Source: Dysgonamonadaceae bacterium (GTDB lineage Bacteria > Bacteroidota > Bacteroidia > Bacteroidales > Azobacteroidaceae). Taken from it: 39,048 bases of DNA. Of this stretch, positions 8,872 to 17,956 are shown piece after piece (position 1 is the stretch's first letter; each line of letters begins with the position of its first letter). The stretch spans positions 1 to 39,048 of the forward strand of contig JAISOJ010000029.1 of NCBI GenBank assembly GCA_031275735.1, written 5' to 3'. The position numbers and the translations under genes are program-made. The notes beneath the pieces are model-generated. The model had not been told where the DNA came from. It ran no database searches and was given only the letters and a program-made list of their open reading frames with translations.

Positions 8872-10005
8872 ACTCATGTTACGCACCCTAATCAAGTAAT
8901 CACTAACTTTGCGGGATGAAAAAAGAAATGGATTTATACAGTGACTACCTGCCAAGTAGTTTTGGTCAAGTAACAGCTACCGGCTTGTCGAATTTGTTGG
9001 ATGGCTCCGTATCCCATGACAAAATAACGCGGATGTTGTCCGGAAACACTTATAATTCAAAGGATTTATGGCAGGAAGTAAAACCGTCGGTACGGCAATA
9101 TGAGAGCGAAGATGCCTGTCCAATCTTCGATGACGCCATTGTAAGCAAACCCTATAGTGACGAAAACGACCTGATTAGCTGGCGCTGGGATCACAGCAAG
9201 GGTCGCAATGAAAAGGGCATCAATTTATTGACAGCCTTTTACCACACACAATCACCGGTGGCGGCAGAGACCTTGCGTGTTCCGGTATCCTTTGAGTGCG
9301 TCAAAAAGAGTGTCCGGTTTTGCGAAATAAACACCCGGCAGGAAAAGCGCCAAAGCCCGGTCACCAAAAATGAGATGATGCGTTCGATGCTGCAACGGGC
9401 AGTCGAAAATCAACATTTTAAATTCCGTTACGTTTTGGCAGACAGCCGGTTTTCATCCCCGGACAACCTGCTTTTCATCGCCCGGTTGAAAAAGTATTTT
9501 GTGATGGATATGAAAAGTAATCGTTTATGTATGTTTTCTACCCGGGACAGGAATAGAGGCCGGTGGACAGGTATTGACAAATTGCCGCTACAGGCGGAAC
9601 AGCCCGTTAAAGTTTGGATAAAAGATCTTGAGACAGAGGTTCTTCTATGCAAATTCGTCTTTACAAACAAGGATGGTTCGACGGGAGAAATGTATCTGGT
9701 AAGCAACGATTTGGAGCTTTCCGCCAAAGATTTCCGGACACTTTACAAAAAACGGTTGAGTGTGGAAGAATATCACAAGTCTCTCAAACAGAACGTATCT
9801 CTGGAAAAGTCCCCTACAAGAACCGTGACCACGCAAAACAATCATTTATTTGCCTCCCTGTTGGCTTACATCAAGCCGGAACAATTGAAATTCATTCATC
9901 GATTGAATCATTTTGCTCTGAAATCTAAAATTTATTTCAAGGTATTGAAGAACGCTTGGAATGAACTTGAGATGATCAAAAATTATAATCCTGCGTAACA
10001 TGAGT
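8872..10005 (+). mobile_element. IS4-type insertion sequence, complete, 14-bp terminal inverted repeats
   Basis: The element is bounded by matching 14-bp inverted repeats: ACTCATGTTACGCA at 8872-8885 and its reverse complement TGCGTAACATGAGT at 9992-10005. It is 1134 bp long and carries one transposase gene that fills it almost completely; the gene's stop codon lies inside the right inverted repeat. Flanks are TTAAAC on the left and TAAAAAT on the right, so a clean target duplication is not evident. The left neighbour is an IS110 fragment and the right neighbour a truncated integrase, with no continuation of either across the element. This points to deletion or recombination at the insertion after it landed. 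Confidence 0.9.
8916..9998 (+). CDS. IS4-family DDE transposase
   Basis: A 360-residue transposase with an intact DDE triad: Asp72 (PIFDDAIVSK), Asp176 (VLADSRFSS) and Glu284. The last lies in the YREK signature of the IS4 family, here Tyr277-x2-Arg280-x3-Glu284-x6-Lys291 (YKKRLSVEEYHKSLK). The frame has no breaks and spans the element between its inverted repeats, so it may still be active, unlike the neighbouring IS110 and integrase remnants. The start ATG lies 30 bp inside the left repeat. It is oriented opposite to the integrase pseudogene. Confidence 0.93.
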   Translation: MKKEMDLYSDYLPSSFGQVTATGLSNLLDGSVSHDKITRMLSGNTYNSKDLWQEVKPSVRQYESEDACPIFDDAIVSKPYSDENDLISWRWDHSKGRNEKGINLLTAFYHTQSPVAAETLRVPVSFECVKKSVRFCEINTRQEKRQSPVTKNEMMRSMLQRAVENQHFKFRYVLADSRFSSPDNLLFIARLKKYFVMDMKSNRLCMFSTRDRNRGRWTGIDKLPLQAEQPVKVWIKDLETEVLLCKFVFTNKDGSTGEMYLVSNDLELSAKDFRTLYKKRLSVEEYHKSLKQNVSLEKSPTRTVTTQNNHLFASLLAYIKPEQLKFIHRLNHFALKSKIYFKVLKNAWNELEMIKNYNPA

Positions 10006-10928
10006 TAAAAATATATCGGAATCGGCGTATCGTTCCGAAAAAACAAGCAGCCGCCTTTTCCCCTCATACTTCTTGAACAAGGGTAATATCGCTTCGCTTA
10101 TGGCGATTTCAATATATGCCTTATCTTTTCTTTTTCCCTCTGTTTTTGTCCGGTTATAACAAAGCTTTCCATTTTTTAATTCCGTTTTCTCCAAATTGTA
10201 CAGGTCAACCGTATTTATTCCTATTAAATACAAAACAAGCAATAAAACATCATGCGCAAGAACTTCACGGGGAAGCTCCGGAGATACGTCAAGTATTTTC
10301 CTTATCGTTTCCGCATCGGTTGAGCGTTTTTGAGGAGTATCGGCGTCGGGTATTTTGATTAATCTAAAAGGCTGGTTGGAAATTTTGAATATGTTCCTGT
10401 CGTAATCATTATATTCCATACATCCTTCGTCAAACAACTTTTTGATCGTAGCCGGATACATGTTTTTTGCCCTTTTTGTATCGGAGAGGTTTTCAATCCA
10501 TGCTCTCAATTCCTTTGATGTGATGTCGGAGAAGGAGATGCTTTTCCCGTAGTGTTTTTCAATGGAATTAAGGGCGCACATATAGTTGCTGGCTGGTTTC
10601 CGCCTTCCGGCAACCCGCATTTTGTCGATATAGCTTCTTGCAAAATCCGAAAATGATATGTCTGCTGTGTCTGCTGCAAGAAATTGTTTTATCTCCCCGA
10701 CCGTCCAGCTTTCAATATTTAGATTATTTAATTTGTTCGTATACGATTTAATCTTTATCCAGCAGTTGGCCAGAATCGTGCGGTCGGCTATTTCGCCTTT
10801 CCTGATGCCGGATTTGTGAACGGACATCGAGGTTTTTATATAATCCGTCTTTGAATTATGACTGATGCGGATATAAACCGTATTCAATTCTTTGTCTTTT
10901 GTTCTAATTGCAGGCTTAAGGTTGCCAT
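10006..10928 (-). pseudogene. Tyrosine recombinase (integrase) of a Bacteroides-type element, frameshifted and C-terminally truncated
   Basis: About 300 residues of a phage/conjugative-element integrase: an N-terminal arm-binding region, a SAM-like core-binding domain (ISFSDFARSYIDKMRVAGR, then SNYMCALNSIEKHYG) and the start of the catalytic domain (LLLVLYLIGINTVDLYNLEK). The HxxR box and the catalytic tyrosine are missing because the gene stops at the IS4-type element; the open frame ends in IS sequence at 9976. At the 5' end the natural ATG at 10926-10928 (MATL) is out of frame with the body (KPAIRTKDKELNTVYIRISH) by one base, so only a TTG at 10887 opens the current frame. The tRNA-Arg gene lies about 150 bp away in the same orientation, consistent with integration at the tRNA 3' end. 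Confidence 0.85.
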
Positions 10929-11079
10929 AATTTGTAATTTATTTCGGCAAAAACAGCAAAATAATCTGGATATTTTGGAAAAAAACGGGAATGAAAAGTG
11001 AGTTTACGGTAATTTGCACGGGTTGTTTTTGATGGTAATTGTATTGATTATAAGCAAATTGTAGATTTGAATGTTTTTG

Positions 11080-11152
11080 TGACCCCGACAGGACTCAAAC
11101 CTGTGACCTGCAGAACCGGAATCTGCCGTTCTATTCACTAAACTACGGGGCC
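11080..11152 (-). tRNA. tRNA-Arg (anticodon CCG)
   Basis: The minus strand folds into a cloverleaf of 73 nt: acceptor stem GGCCCCG/CGGGGTC with one G-U pair, a D arm GTTT..GAAC, an anticodon stem GCAGA/TCTGC enclosing the loop TTCCGGT (anticodon CCG, reading CGG), and a T stem ACAGG/CCTGT. The discriminator base is A at 11080 and CCA is not encoded, so the tRNA nucleotidyltransferase in this window would be needed to mature it. A strong promoter lies upstream. The neighbouring integrase remnant suggests its 3' end served as an attachment site. Confidence 0.95.
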
Positions 11153-11171
11153 TTTTTCGTTTTTGCTACTG

Positions 11172-11203
11172 CAAAGATAAACTAATTTAAATAAACGAAC
11201 AAA
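11172..11203 (-). promoter_or_regulatory. Promoter of tRNA-Arg
   Basis: The minus strand carries TTTG (11200-11203) and, 20 bases further on, TATCTTTG (11172-11179). This matches both the -33 and -7 elements of the Bacteroidetes primary-sigma promoter at correct spacing, 19 bases before the mature tRNA 5' end. It is the best promoter in the window. The rest of the gap between the tRNA and rel (11204-11395) shows nothing else I can name. Confidence 0.7.
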
Positions 11204-11395
11204 TTATTCAATGATCATACTAGGGCAAACGCATGAAATAATTAACTTTATAGCACGAAAACGATCCAGGCATATTTATCAAAAGTAGAAGATTTTCGGA
11301 TAGAGAAAAAGTGTTTACACAAGTTGTCTGATATTTTATTGATAAGATTCACAATTTTTACGGCGATTCAGGGAGAAAAGGATAAAAAATAAAAA

Positions 11396-13594
11396 TTAGC
11401 TTCGACTTACATGCTTAACGCCTTTTATCATTTTTATCTTTTTAATAAGCGTATTCATCACCGAAGTATCGCTCAACATCACGATGAGTGTGCCTTGAAA
11501 CAATCCGTCGGAAGAATCAATTGTGATTGAACGAAGCGTTGTACCGTTTTCTTTCGCAATGACCGAAGTGATATTAGTAACAATACCAATATCGTCATGT
11601 CCTACTATTTTCAAAGTAACAGGATAGTTGGCACTTGATTTTCCCGCCCAGCGGGATTTGACAATCCGGTAACCGTATTTTTTGAACAGCACAGGAGCAT
11701 TCGAACAGTTCAAGCGGTGAATTTTTATACCTTGAGTAGAAACAAATCCAAAAATTTCGTCGCCATAAATCGGATTGCAACACTTTGCGAGCGCATAATC
11801 AATACCTGTAAGATTTTTGTCAATGACTAAGACGTCTTCTTTTTTATAAATTTCATCATTGAAAGCAGGCGCACAATAATTTTCCACACTTCGATCGACA
11901 TGTTCACTCGCTTCCTGCTCTTTCTTTTCCAATTCGAGGTATTGATCAATAATTGTATTTACATCCAAATTTCCATCAGCAATATCGGCATAAAAATCGG
12001 TGATATTTTTATATCCTTTTTTCTTGATTATTCGCATTAACCGGGCTTCTTCTTCCTCAATTTTGCGGTTTTTAAACCGGCGACGAAGCAATTCTTTGGC
12101 GTATTCAACCTGTTTAGCTGCTTGTTCTTTTAACGATTGCTTGATTTTTATACGAGCTTTGGAGGTGACGACAAAACCAAGCCAATCTTGTTTCGGCGTT
12201 TGGTTAGGCGAAGTCTGGATGTAAACCTGATCGCCGCTTTGAAGTTTGTGCCTGATAGAAACATTTTTCCCGTTTATCTTGGCAGAAACACATTTCGATC
12301 CGATTCCGGTGTGAATAGCAAAAGCAAAATCAAGAACAGTCGAATTTTGCGGTAGTTTAAACAAGTCGCCTTTGGGTGTGAAAACAAAAATTTCTTCGTC
12401 GTATAAATCCATCTTAAGATCGTGGATTAAATCTGTAGGCGACGAATCTTTGCTTTCCAATACTTCGCGAACATTATTAAGCCAATTATCCAAACCACTC
12501 TCGTTTTTCAGTCCTTTGTATTTCCAATGGGCGGCTAAGCCTTTTTCGGCAATTTCGTCCATTCGTTTAGTCCGGATTTGCACTTCTACCCAACGGCCTT
12601 CCTGTCCCATAACCGTGATGTGAAGCGATTCATAACCATTGCTTTTAGGAATGGACAACCAATCTTTCATTCTTTTAGGATTGGGTTGATACATATCCGT
12701 GACTACCGAATAGACTTGCCAACATTCGGCCTTTTCTTTTTCCACAGAAGTATCGAGAATAATCCGGATGGCAAATAGGTCGTATATATTTTCAAATTCT
12801 ATCTGTTGTTTCAAAAGTTTATTTCGTATCGAATGAATGGATTTAGTACGTCCTTTGATATCGAAATTCAATCCTAATTCTTGCAATTTTTTTTCGATAG
12901 GGGCGATAAACTCGGCGATATATTTGTCGCGCGAACGTTTGGTTTCATTGATTTTACCAGCAATAAAATCGTACATTTCCCTATCTTGGAATTTCAGGGA
13001 GAGGTCTTCCAATTCTGATTTTATCTTATATAGTCCCAAACGATGCGAAAGAGGAGCGTAAAGATAAGAAGCTTCGGCTGTAATTTGCAAACGATGGTCT
13101 TCTGTAATTTTTTTTGCCATGCGCATCAAATACAAACGTTCGGCAATCAAAATCAAAATTACCCGTACATCTTCTGCGAAAGATAAGAGCAATGTACGAA
13201 AATTTTCATTATCAATAGCGACTTTTTTATCATATAAATGATGCGTTTTAACCAATCCCCGTATAATTCCGGCAGTATCGGAATCGAAATTATTTTCTAT
13301 CTCTTTTATGTCGCAATGGTTATTTAATACTAAATGCGAAAGTAAAACGGCTAAGACAGACGTTCGTTTGAGACCGATTTCTTCTACTACAATCAAGGCC
13401 GTATGAATGGTACGATTAAGAACATTTAACCCGTAAATGTCTTTGCCATACGCGTCTTTTTCGGAAGCGGCTTCAATGTAACGCCTGACTTTGACTAAAT
13501 CGCCGGGTAAAACCATGTCCCTGACGCCTTTTAGTAACCGGCGGTAAATTTTTAAGAAAACAGCCGGATCTTCGCCTGTTAGTAGATATTCCAT
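11396..13594 (-). CDS. RelA/SpoT-type (p)ppGpp synthetase with degenerate hydrolase domain
   Basis: A 732-residue RelA/SpoT homologue. The N-terminal HD hydrolase domain keeps His64 (RTIHTALIVVEEIGL) but has lost the catalytic HD and ED pairs: the family motif LLHDxxED aligns with LLSHLVLNN (84-92), and the later ADRL motif reads AERL (151-154). The synthetase domain is intact: GRTKSIHSIRNKL (248-260), YDLFAIRIIL (271-280), RMKD (308-311), KSNGYESLHITV (317-328) and VEVQIRTKRMDEIAEKGLAA (336-355). TGS (about 402-462), the conserved-cysteine segment LAKCCNPIYGDEIFGF (602-617) and a C-terminal ACT domain (about 655-730) follow. It is likely a synthetase-only stringent-response enzyme; a second, bifunctional homologue elsewhere would have to degrade ppGpp. 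Confidence 0.88.
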   Translation of the reverse strand: MEYLLTGEDPAVFLKIYRRLLKGVRDMVLPGDLVKVRRYIEAASEKDAYGKDIYGLNVLNRTIHTALIVVEEIGLKRTSVLAVLLSHLVLNNHCDIKEIENNFDSDTAGIIRGLVKTHHLYDKKVAIDNENFRTLLLSFAEDVRVILILIAERLYLMRMAKKITEDHRLQITAEASYLYAPLSHRLGLYKIKSELEDLSLKFQDREMYDFIAGKINETKRSRDKYIAEFIAPIEKKLQELGLNFDIKGRTKSIHSIRNKLLKQQIEFENIYDLFAIRIILDTSVEKEKAECWQVYSVVTDMYQPNPKRMKDWLSIPKSNGYESLHITVMGQEGRWVEVQIRTKRMDEIAEKGLAAHWKYKGLKNESGLDNWLNNVREVLESKDSSPTDLIHDLKMDLYDEEIFVFTPKGDLFKLPQNSTVLDFAFAIHTGIGSKCVSAKINGKNVSIRHKLQSGDQVYIQTSPNQTPKQDWLGFVVTSKARIKIKQSLKEQAAKQVEYAKELLRRRFKNRKIEEEEARLMRIIKKKGYKNITDFYADIADGNLDVNTIIDQYLELEKKEQEASEHVDRSVENYCAPAFNDEIYKKEDVLVIDKNLTGIDYALAKCCNPIYGDEIFGFVSTQGIKIHRLNCSNAPVLFKKYGYRIVKSRWAGKSSANYPVTLKIVGHDDIGIVTNITSVIAKENGTTLRSITIDSSDGLFQGTLIVMLSDTSVMNTLIKKIKMIKGVKHVSRS

Positions 13595-13614
13595 TAAAAA
13601 AAATAATTTAACGG

Positions 13615-13622
13615 CAAAGTTA
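13615..13622 (-). promoter_or_regulatory. -7 box for the RelA/SpoT gene
   Basis: TAACTTTG on the minus strand matches TAnnTTTG, 20 bases before the ATG at 13594. It is back to back with the plus-strand box at 13644-13651 in an 84-bp divergent intergenic region, so the two transcripts start within a few tens of bases of each other. Confidence 0.5.
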
Positions 13623-13643
13623 GGATTTTAATTTCATAATGTA

Positions 13644-13651
13644 TATATTTG
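13644..13651 (+). promoter_or_regulatory. -7 box for the DUF4301 gene
   Basis: TATATTTG matches TAnnTTTG, 27 bases before the ATG at 13679. No perfect TTTG is seen at the -33 position. It shares the short divergent region with the promoter of the RelA/SpoT homologue. Confidence 0.5.
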
Positions 13652-13678
13652 CGAAAGTAGTTTAATACATTTAATCTT

Positions 13679-15196
13679 ATGTTAACACAGTACGACATCA
13701 AACAATTAGAATTAAAAGGTATATCCGCCAAACAATTGGAAGAACAATTGATGTATTTCAAAAAAGGATTTCCCTATTTATCTATCGTAGCTTCCGCTTC
13801 TGTTGAAGAAGGAATTAGATCAATACCGGAGGATAAGCAAGCGCTTTATCTGGACGTATGGCACAATTATTTAAATCAAAACAAAAAAATCGTAAAATTT
13901 GTTCCGGCTTCAGGCGCAGCGAGTCGTATGTTCAAAGATTTACATGCGTTTTTAGAATCCGGTCGCAATACGCCCACTACTTCTTCTGAAAAATTTTTTT
14001 TTGAAGGAATCGTCCGTTTTGCTTTTTATCCGGATTTAAATAAATTTTGTTTGGCAAATGAAGGGAAAAGTATCCCCGAATTGATTGCAAATAACGAATA
14101 TCGACCGGTAGTAGAAAATCTTTTATATGAAAAAGGACTCAATTATAGCCAATTACCTAAAGGATTGATATTATTCCATGCTTATTTTAATGAACCTCGG
14201 ACAGCTATGGAAGAACATTTGGTAGAAGGCGCTTTTTATGCATGCAACCAATCTCGGCAAATCAATATTCATTTTACGGTTTCACCTGAGCATAAAATTT
14301 TATTTGAATCATTAGCAAACGAAAAATCTCCGGAATATGCCGGGCGTTTTTCCGTAAATTATCAGGTAAGTTTCAGTGAACAGAAGCCTTCGACCGATAC
14401 AATTGCTGTCGATATAAATAATGAACCTTTTAGAGAAGAAGGCCAATTATTATTTCGTCCCGGAGGACATGGCGCTTTGATTGAAAACTTAAATGATATT
14501 CAAGCGGATATCGTATTTATAAAAAACATCGATAATGTGGTTCCCGATTCATTCAAATTACTTACGGTACATTATAAAAAACTATTAGCAGGAATACTTG
14601 TTTCGTGCCAACAAAAAATATTTGATTATCTCCGATTGATTGATTCAGGACAATATACGCACGAACAATTGATGGAAATCTATTATTTCCTCCGGGACGA
14701 GTTATATATCATAAATCCGGAAACAAAGCTCCCAGAAGAGAAAGAAATGGTTTTATATATGCGAAAAAAATTAAATCGTCCTCTGCGTGTTTGTGGTATG
14801 GTGCGCAACGAGGGCGAACCGGGTGGAGGACCTTTTTTGACAGCAAATCCGGATGGTACAATCTCTTTGCAAATATTGGAAAGTTCTCAAGTTGACTTGA
14901 AAGATCCTGCCAAAAAGATTTTATTTGAAAAAGGAACGCATTTCAATCCGGTGGATTTAGTTTGTGCACTCAAAGATTATGAAGGAAATAAATTTAATTT
15001 ACCGGAACATGTTGATAAAAATACCGGATTCATTTCGTTGAAATCCAAAAACGGAAAAGAACTCAAAGCACTGGAATTACCGGGTTTGTGGAACGGCGCT
15101 ATGTCGGATTGGAATACGGTATTTGTAGAGGTTCCGATTGAAACATTCAATCCCGTCAAAACAATTAACGATTTGTTGAGACCGGAACATCAATGA
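13679..15196 (+). CDS. DUF4301 family protein, nucleotidyltransferase-like motifs
   Basis: A 505-residue cytoplasmic protein of the Bacteroidetes DUF4301 family; no signal peptide or membrane segment. Function is not established. Two segments resemble sugar-nucleotide pyrophosphorylases: VPASGAASRMFKDL (75-88) recalls the GxGTRM nucleotide-binding loop of that fold, and RPGGHGALIENL (260-271) followed by IKNIDNVVPD (281-290) recalls the PGGHGD and NIDN motifs of UDP-sugar pyrophosphorylases. A later VCGMVRNEGEPGGGPF (near 373-388) is also strongly patterned. I infer a GT-A-like nucleotidyltransferase, which is unproven. It is a single gene, divergent from the RelA/SpoT homologue and closed by a bidirectional terminator. 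Confidence 0.85.
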   Translation: MLTQYDIKQLELKGISAKQLEEQLMYFKKGFPYLSIVASASVEEGIRSIPEDKQALYLDVWHNYLNQNKKIVKFVPASGAASRMFKDLHAFLESGRNTPTTSSEKFFFEGIVRFAFYPDLNKFCLANEGKSIPELIANNEYRPVVENLLYEKGLNYSQLPKGLILFHAYFNEPRTAMEEHLVEGAFYACNQSRQINIHFTVSPEHKILFESLANEKSPEYAGRFSVNYQVSFSEQKPSTDTIAVDINNEPFREEGQLLFRPGGHGALIENLNDIQADIVFIKNIDNVVPDSFKLLTVHYKKLLAGILVSCQQKIFDYLRLIDSGQYTHEQLMEIYYFLRDELYIINPETKLPEEKEMVLYMRKKLNRPLRVCGMVRNEGEPGGGPFLTANPDGTISLQILESSQVDLKDPAKKILFEKGTHFNPVDLVCALKDYEGNKFNLPEHVDKNTGFISLKSKNGKELKALELPGLWNGAMSDWNTVFVEVPIETFNPVKTINDLLRPEHQ

Positions 15197-15221
15197 GATT
15201 CAATTTTTGGTTTGTTAGTAA

Positions 15222-15264
15222 GAGGGTAAGCCATCTGTAAAAAACGTTTTGATGGCATACCCTC
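15222..15264. terminator. Bidirectional terminator between DUF4301 and the asmA-like gene
   Basis: A 14-bp stem with one mismatch (GAGGGTAAGCCATC at 15222-15235 and GATGGCATACCCTC at 15251-15264) closes a 15-nt A/T-rich loop. It lies between two convergent genes, with T-rich tracts on the plus-strand side (ATTTTTG near 15280) and A/T-rich sequence on the other. It should end both transcripts. Confidence 0.75.
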
Positions 15265-15289
15265 GTTCTTTGTATGCAATATTTTTGTT

Positions 15290-17956
15290 TTATTCCGTAT
15301 TTCCCTTGTTTCTCAGTTTATTTATCTGTTTTTCAGCTTCCGCATTTAATTGTTCGGCTTTTTTTTGCGCCTCCTCTTTCAATTTTTTTGCTCCGGCTTC
15401 TGCTGCTTTTACCGCAGCAATTTTGGCTAAAGGGTTGGAGGTTTTGTTCGCCTCGTCAATCAATTTCTTACCTTGTTTTTCAGCTTCACTAATCAACTTA
15501 TCGCCAGCGGCTTTGGCTTCCTTACGGATGTTTTCGATCTGTTTTTCGATTTGTTCGTTTACTTGTTCCGTCAAAGAAGCATCCGATCCTGTACCTAACA
15601 GAGAACCGGCAAGGTTTCCCAAAACCTGATCGGCAACTTCTTTTGTATCAACGCTAAAAGAGGGTTTAGTAAAAGTACCGCCGATTTTAACCGAAATATT
15701 TTTCACATATTTATTAGACAATTTATCTGCTAAGTTTATCTTGGCCATATAATCAATGGTTTGATCCAAACCGGTACTCCCGGTTAGATTCATATTACCC
15801 ATCCCTAAATTGATATCAAAAGGTTTAGTTGTTACACGACCGCCTGCGATATCAAAAGGTAATTTTAAATCTTTGATTTTCAGGTTTTTCAAAGATTCGT
15901 TTTTCAATACGTCGGCTAAACCGTTCAATACTCCTACATTGGATACTTCTACATTGTTCGATTGCAATAAACCGTTAGCGACCAATGAAGTGAGGATGGG
16001 CGTAAATCCTTCGCCCAAAGGAGAGCTGAGTTTGAGGTTTGTAGAAAAATTACCCTTTATACTTTCGAAAATCGGCGCTAATTTCTGGATAGTAACAAAA
16101 GTAGAGAATGTTTGTGTAAATGAAATCTCTTTCATGTCCAAATCCAACGAAAGATCGGGTTGCCGGGGATTTTTTCCAGTATCGTAATAACCGTTAACGT
16201 TTAATTTTCCACCCAATGCGTTTAACGATAAATTTTTCATATCTACTTTCCCTTTATTGACAAGTACTTGTCCGCTCAAGTTAGTTATATTCATATTATC
16301 GAAAATAACTTGTTTTAAATTGGCATTTAAATTAAAATAGATATTTTTCGGAATTTCGAAAAGGGTAATGGATGCTGTGTCGTTAGTCGTTTCACCTTCG
16401 GATTTTTTCATAAAATCGTTTAAATTCAAATAATTGGAATTGATAGATAGATTTCCTTTCAACGTTTCATCTTTCAAAAAATACGGAATGAAATTTTCTA
16501 ATTTACCTGTGGCTGCAATATCATTTTGACCAATTTGAGCCGAGAAAGCGCTTAAGTCGACATAACGAGGAGAAAACGAAAGAGAGGCATTGTTTAACAA
16601 AATATCGGGCGATCCTTCCGATTTAACCGACATTTGTTTAATATTCAACGTTCCCAAAGCATTTACGTTTTCATATTGTTCTTTTTGAATAGATGATAAA
16701 CGGGTCGATAATTGCAGATTAGCGTCTATATGTCCATTTAAATCCGTATTCTCTAGCGGATAGATTTCTTTTACCATTTCCAAATTCAATTGACCGACTG
16801 CCGATAAATCAACTTTCGGATCACTTACCGGGTTACTCAAGTGTAGTTTCAGGTCGAAAGGATTACTTCCTAATTCAAAATGAAACTTCGAAATATCGAT
16901 TACGGTATTATCCGCTATTCCACCTTTGTTAAAAGCATGAATATCGGTATGGATATCGGTAACAGACTTAGGCATTCCGGGATATTGGAAGAAAGCATTG
17001 GCTATATCTAATTTTACATCAAATGCGGGGAGGCTTTCTCCTTTCATGATTCCTTTAACGAAAGCGTTTAAAGTAACTTTACCTGAAGTCTTTAATCCTT
17101 TGAAATCTTTGGAATAAATAGCAGGGATTAAAGACAGGATATCTTTGAATTGAGTAGCCGGAGCATTCAACTTAATATCCATATCCATACTTTCATCTTC
17201 CAAAATGGCTACCCATCCGTCAATACCGGCTTTAATGGCGTTTATTTCAATACTATTGTCGGCAAGGGTAAATTTTTGATTTTTCAAATCGGCATCCACA
17301 TTTATTTTACTTCGTATTCCGACTTTTGACAGGTAAGGGATCTTATCCGAAACAAAAGTTAGCGAATCAATGGTAAAATCAGTTCGAATACGAGTTTCAT
17401 CAGCTGTCATATCTCCCGAAAGATTTAAGTTCAGGTTTTCTAGGGCAAGATTGGTATTAGTTGAATCATTGTCAAAATAAATACTTGTATTATAAATACT
17501 TACTTTTTTTAGTAAGAGTTTAAAGGCGGATTTTGCCGTATCCGTTTTCACTTCTTCCGTTTCCGGAGCAATGTTCCAATTGGCCTTGCCGTTTTCATGG
17601 ACAATTGCGTGTAAACGGGCGTTGTCTAAGCTTACTTTAACAATTTCATAACCCGAATTTCCAAAAAAACTTTTTATATTCACCGTTGCAGAAAGGCTTT
17701 GGGCGAAGAATAAAGTATCTCCTTCAAAATCATCCACTCCGGTAATATAAAAGTTGTCTAAACTAATAGAAGCATTAGGAAAACTTTTGATAAAATTTAA
17801 TCCTAAATGTTCAAAATCGATTTTAGCATTCATCGATTTATTGATTTCCGTTTTAACGATTTCAATAATTTTACCTTTGAAAGCGAATGGTAAAATAATC
17901 AATAATAACAAAATAACAAGTAGGGCTATGCCTACGACTTTCAAAAACTTTTTCAT
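15290..17956 (-). CDS. AsmA-family envelope protein with charged C-terminal coiled coil
   Basis: An 888-residue protein with an N-terminal membrane anchor (VVGIALLVILLLLIILPFAF, about residues 7-26) and a long beta-rich periplasmic body. The N-terminal block (IIEIVKTEINKSMNAKIDFE, then SISLDNFYITG) and the C-terminal block with SLDLDMKEISFTQTFSTF and LGMGNMNLTGSTGLDQTIDY are typical of AsmA/TamB-like proteins, which are thought to bridge membranes and move phospholipids. The last roughly 110 residues are an Ala/Lys/Glu-rich coiled coil with repeated KEAKxxxxKLxxEAEKQxxKL units, atypical for E. coli AsmA but seen in Bacteroidetes versions. Its ATG overlaps the stop of the upstream tRNA nucleotidyltransferase by 4 bp (ATGA), so the two are translationally coupled. 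Exact substrate unknown. Confidence 0.85.
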   Translation of the reverse strand: MKKFLKVVGIALLVILLLLIILPFAFKGKIIEIVKTEINKSMNAKIDFEHLGLNFIKSFPNASISLDNFYITGVDDFEGDTLFFAQSLSATVNIKSFFGNSGYEIVKVSLDNARLHAIVHENGKANWNIAPETEEVKTDTAKSAFKLLLKKVSIYNTSIYFDNDSTNTNLALENLNLNLSGDMTADETRIRTDFTIDSLTFVSDKIPYLSKVGIRSKINVDADLKNQKFTLADNSIEINAIKAGIDGWVAILEDESMDMDIKLNAPATQFKDILSLIPAIYSKDFKGLKTSGKVTLNAFVKGIMKGESLPAFDVKLDIANAFFQYPGMPKSVTDIHTDIHAFNKGGIADNTVIDISKFHFELGSNPFDLKLHLSNPVSDPKVDLSAVGQLNLEMVKEIYPLENTDLNGHIDANLQLSTRLSSIQKEQYENVNALGTLNIKQMSVKSEGSPDILLNNASLSFSPRYVDLSAFSAQIGQNDIAATGKLENFIPYFLKDETLKGNLSINSNYLNLNDFMKKSEGETTNDTASITLFEIPKNIYFNLNANLKQVIFDNMNITNLSGQVLVNKGKVDMKNLSLNALGGKLNVNGYYDTGKNPRQPDLSLDLDMKEISFTQTFSTFVTIQKLAPIFESIKGNFSTNLKLSSPLGEGFTPILTSLVANGLLQSNNVEVSNVGVLNGLADVLKNESLKNLKIKDLKLPFDIAGGRVTTKPFDINLGMGNMNLTGSTGLDQTIDYMAKINLADKLSNKYVKNISVKIGGTFTKPSFSVDTKEVADQVLGNLAGSLLGTGSDASLTEQVNEQIEKQIENIRKEAKAAGDKLISEAEKQGKKLIDEANKTSNPLAKIAAVKAAEAGAKKLKEEAQKKAEQLNAEAEKQINKLRNKGNTE

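Noticed and set aside
8872-10005. Clean target-site duplication around the IS4-type element
   Set aside because: Flanks TTAAAC and TAAAAAT share only an A/T-rich string; no exact duplication of family length could be defined.
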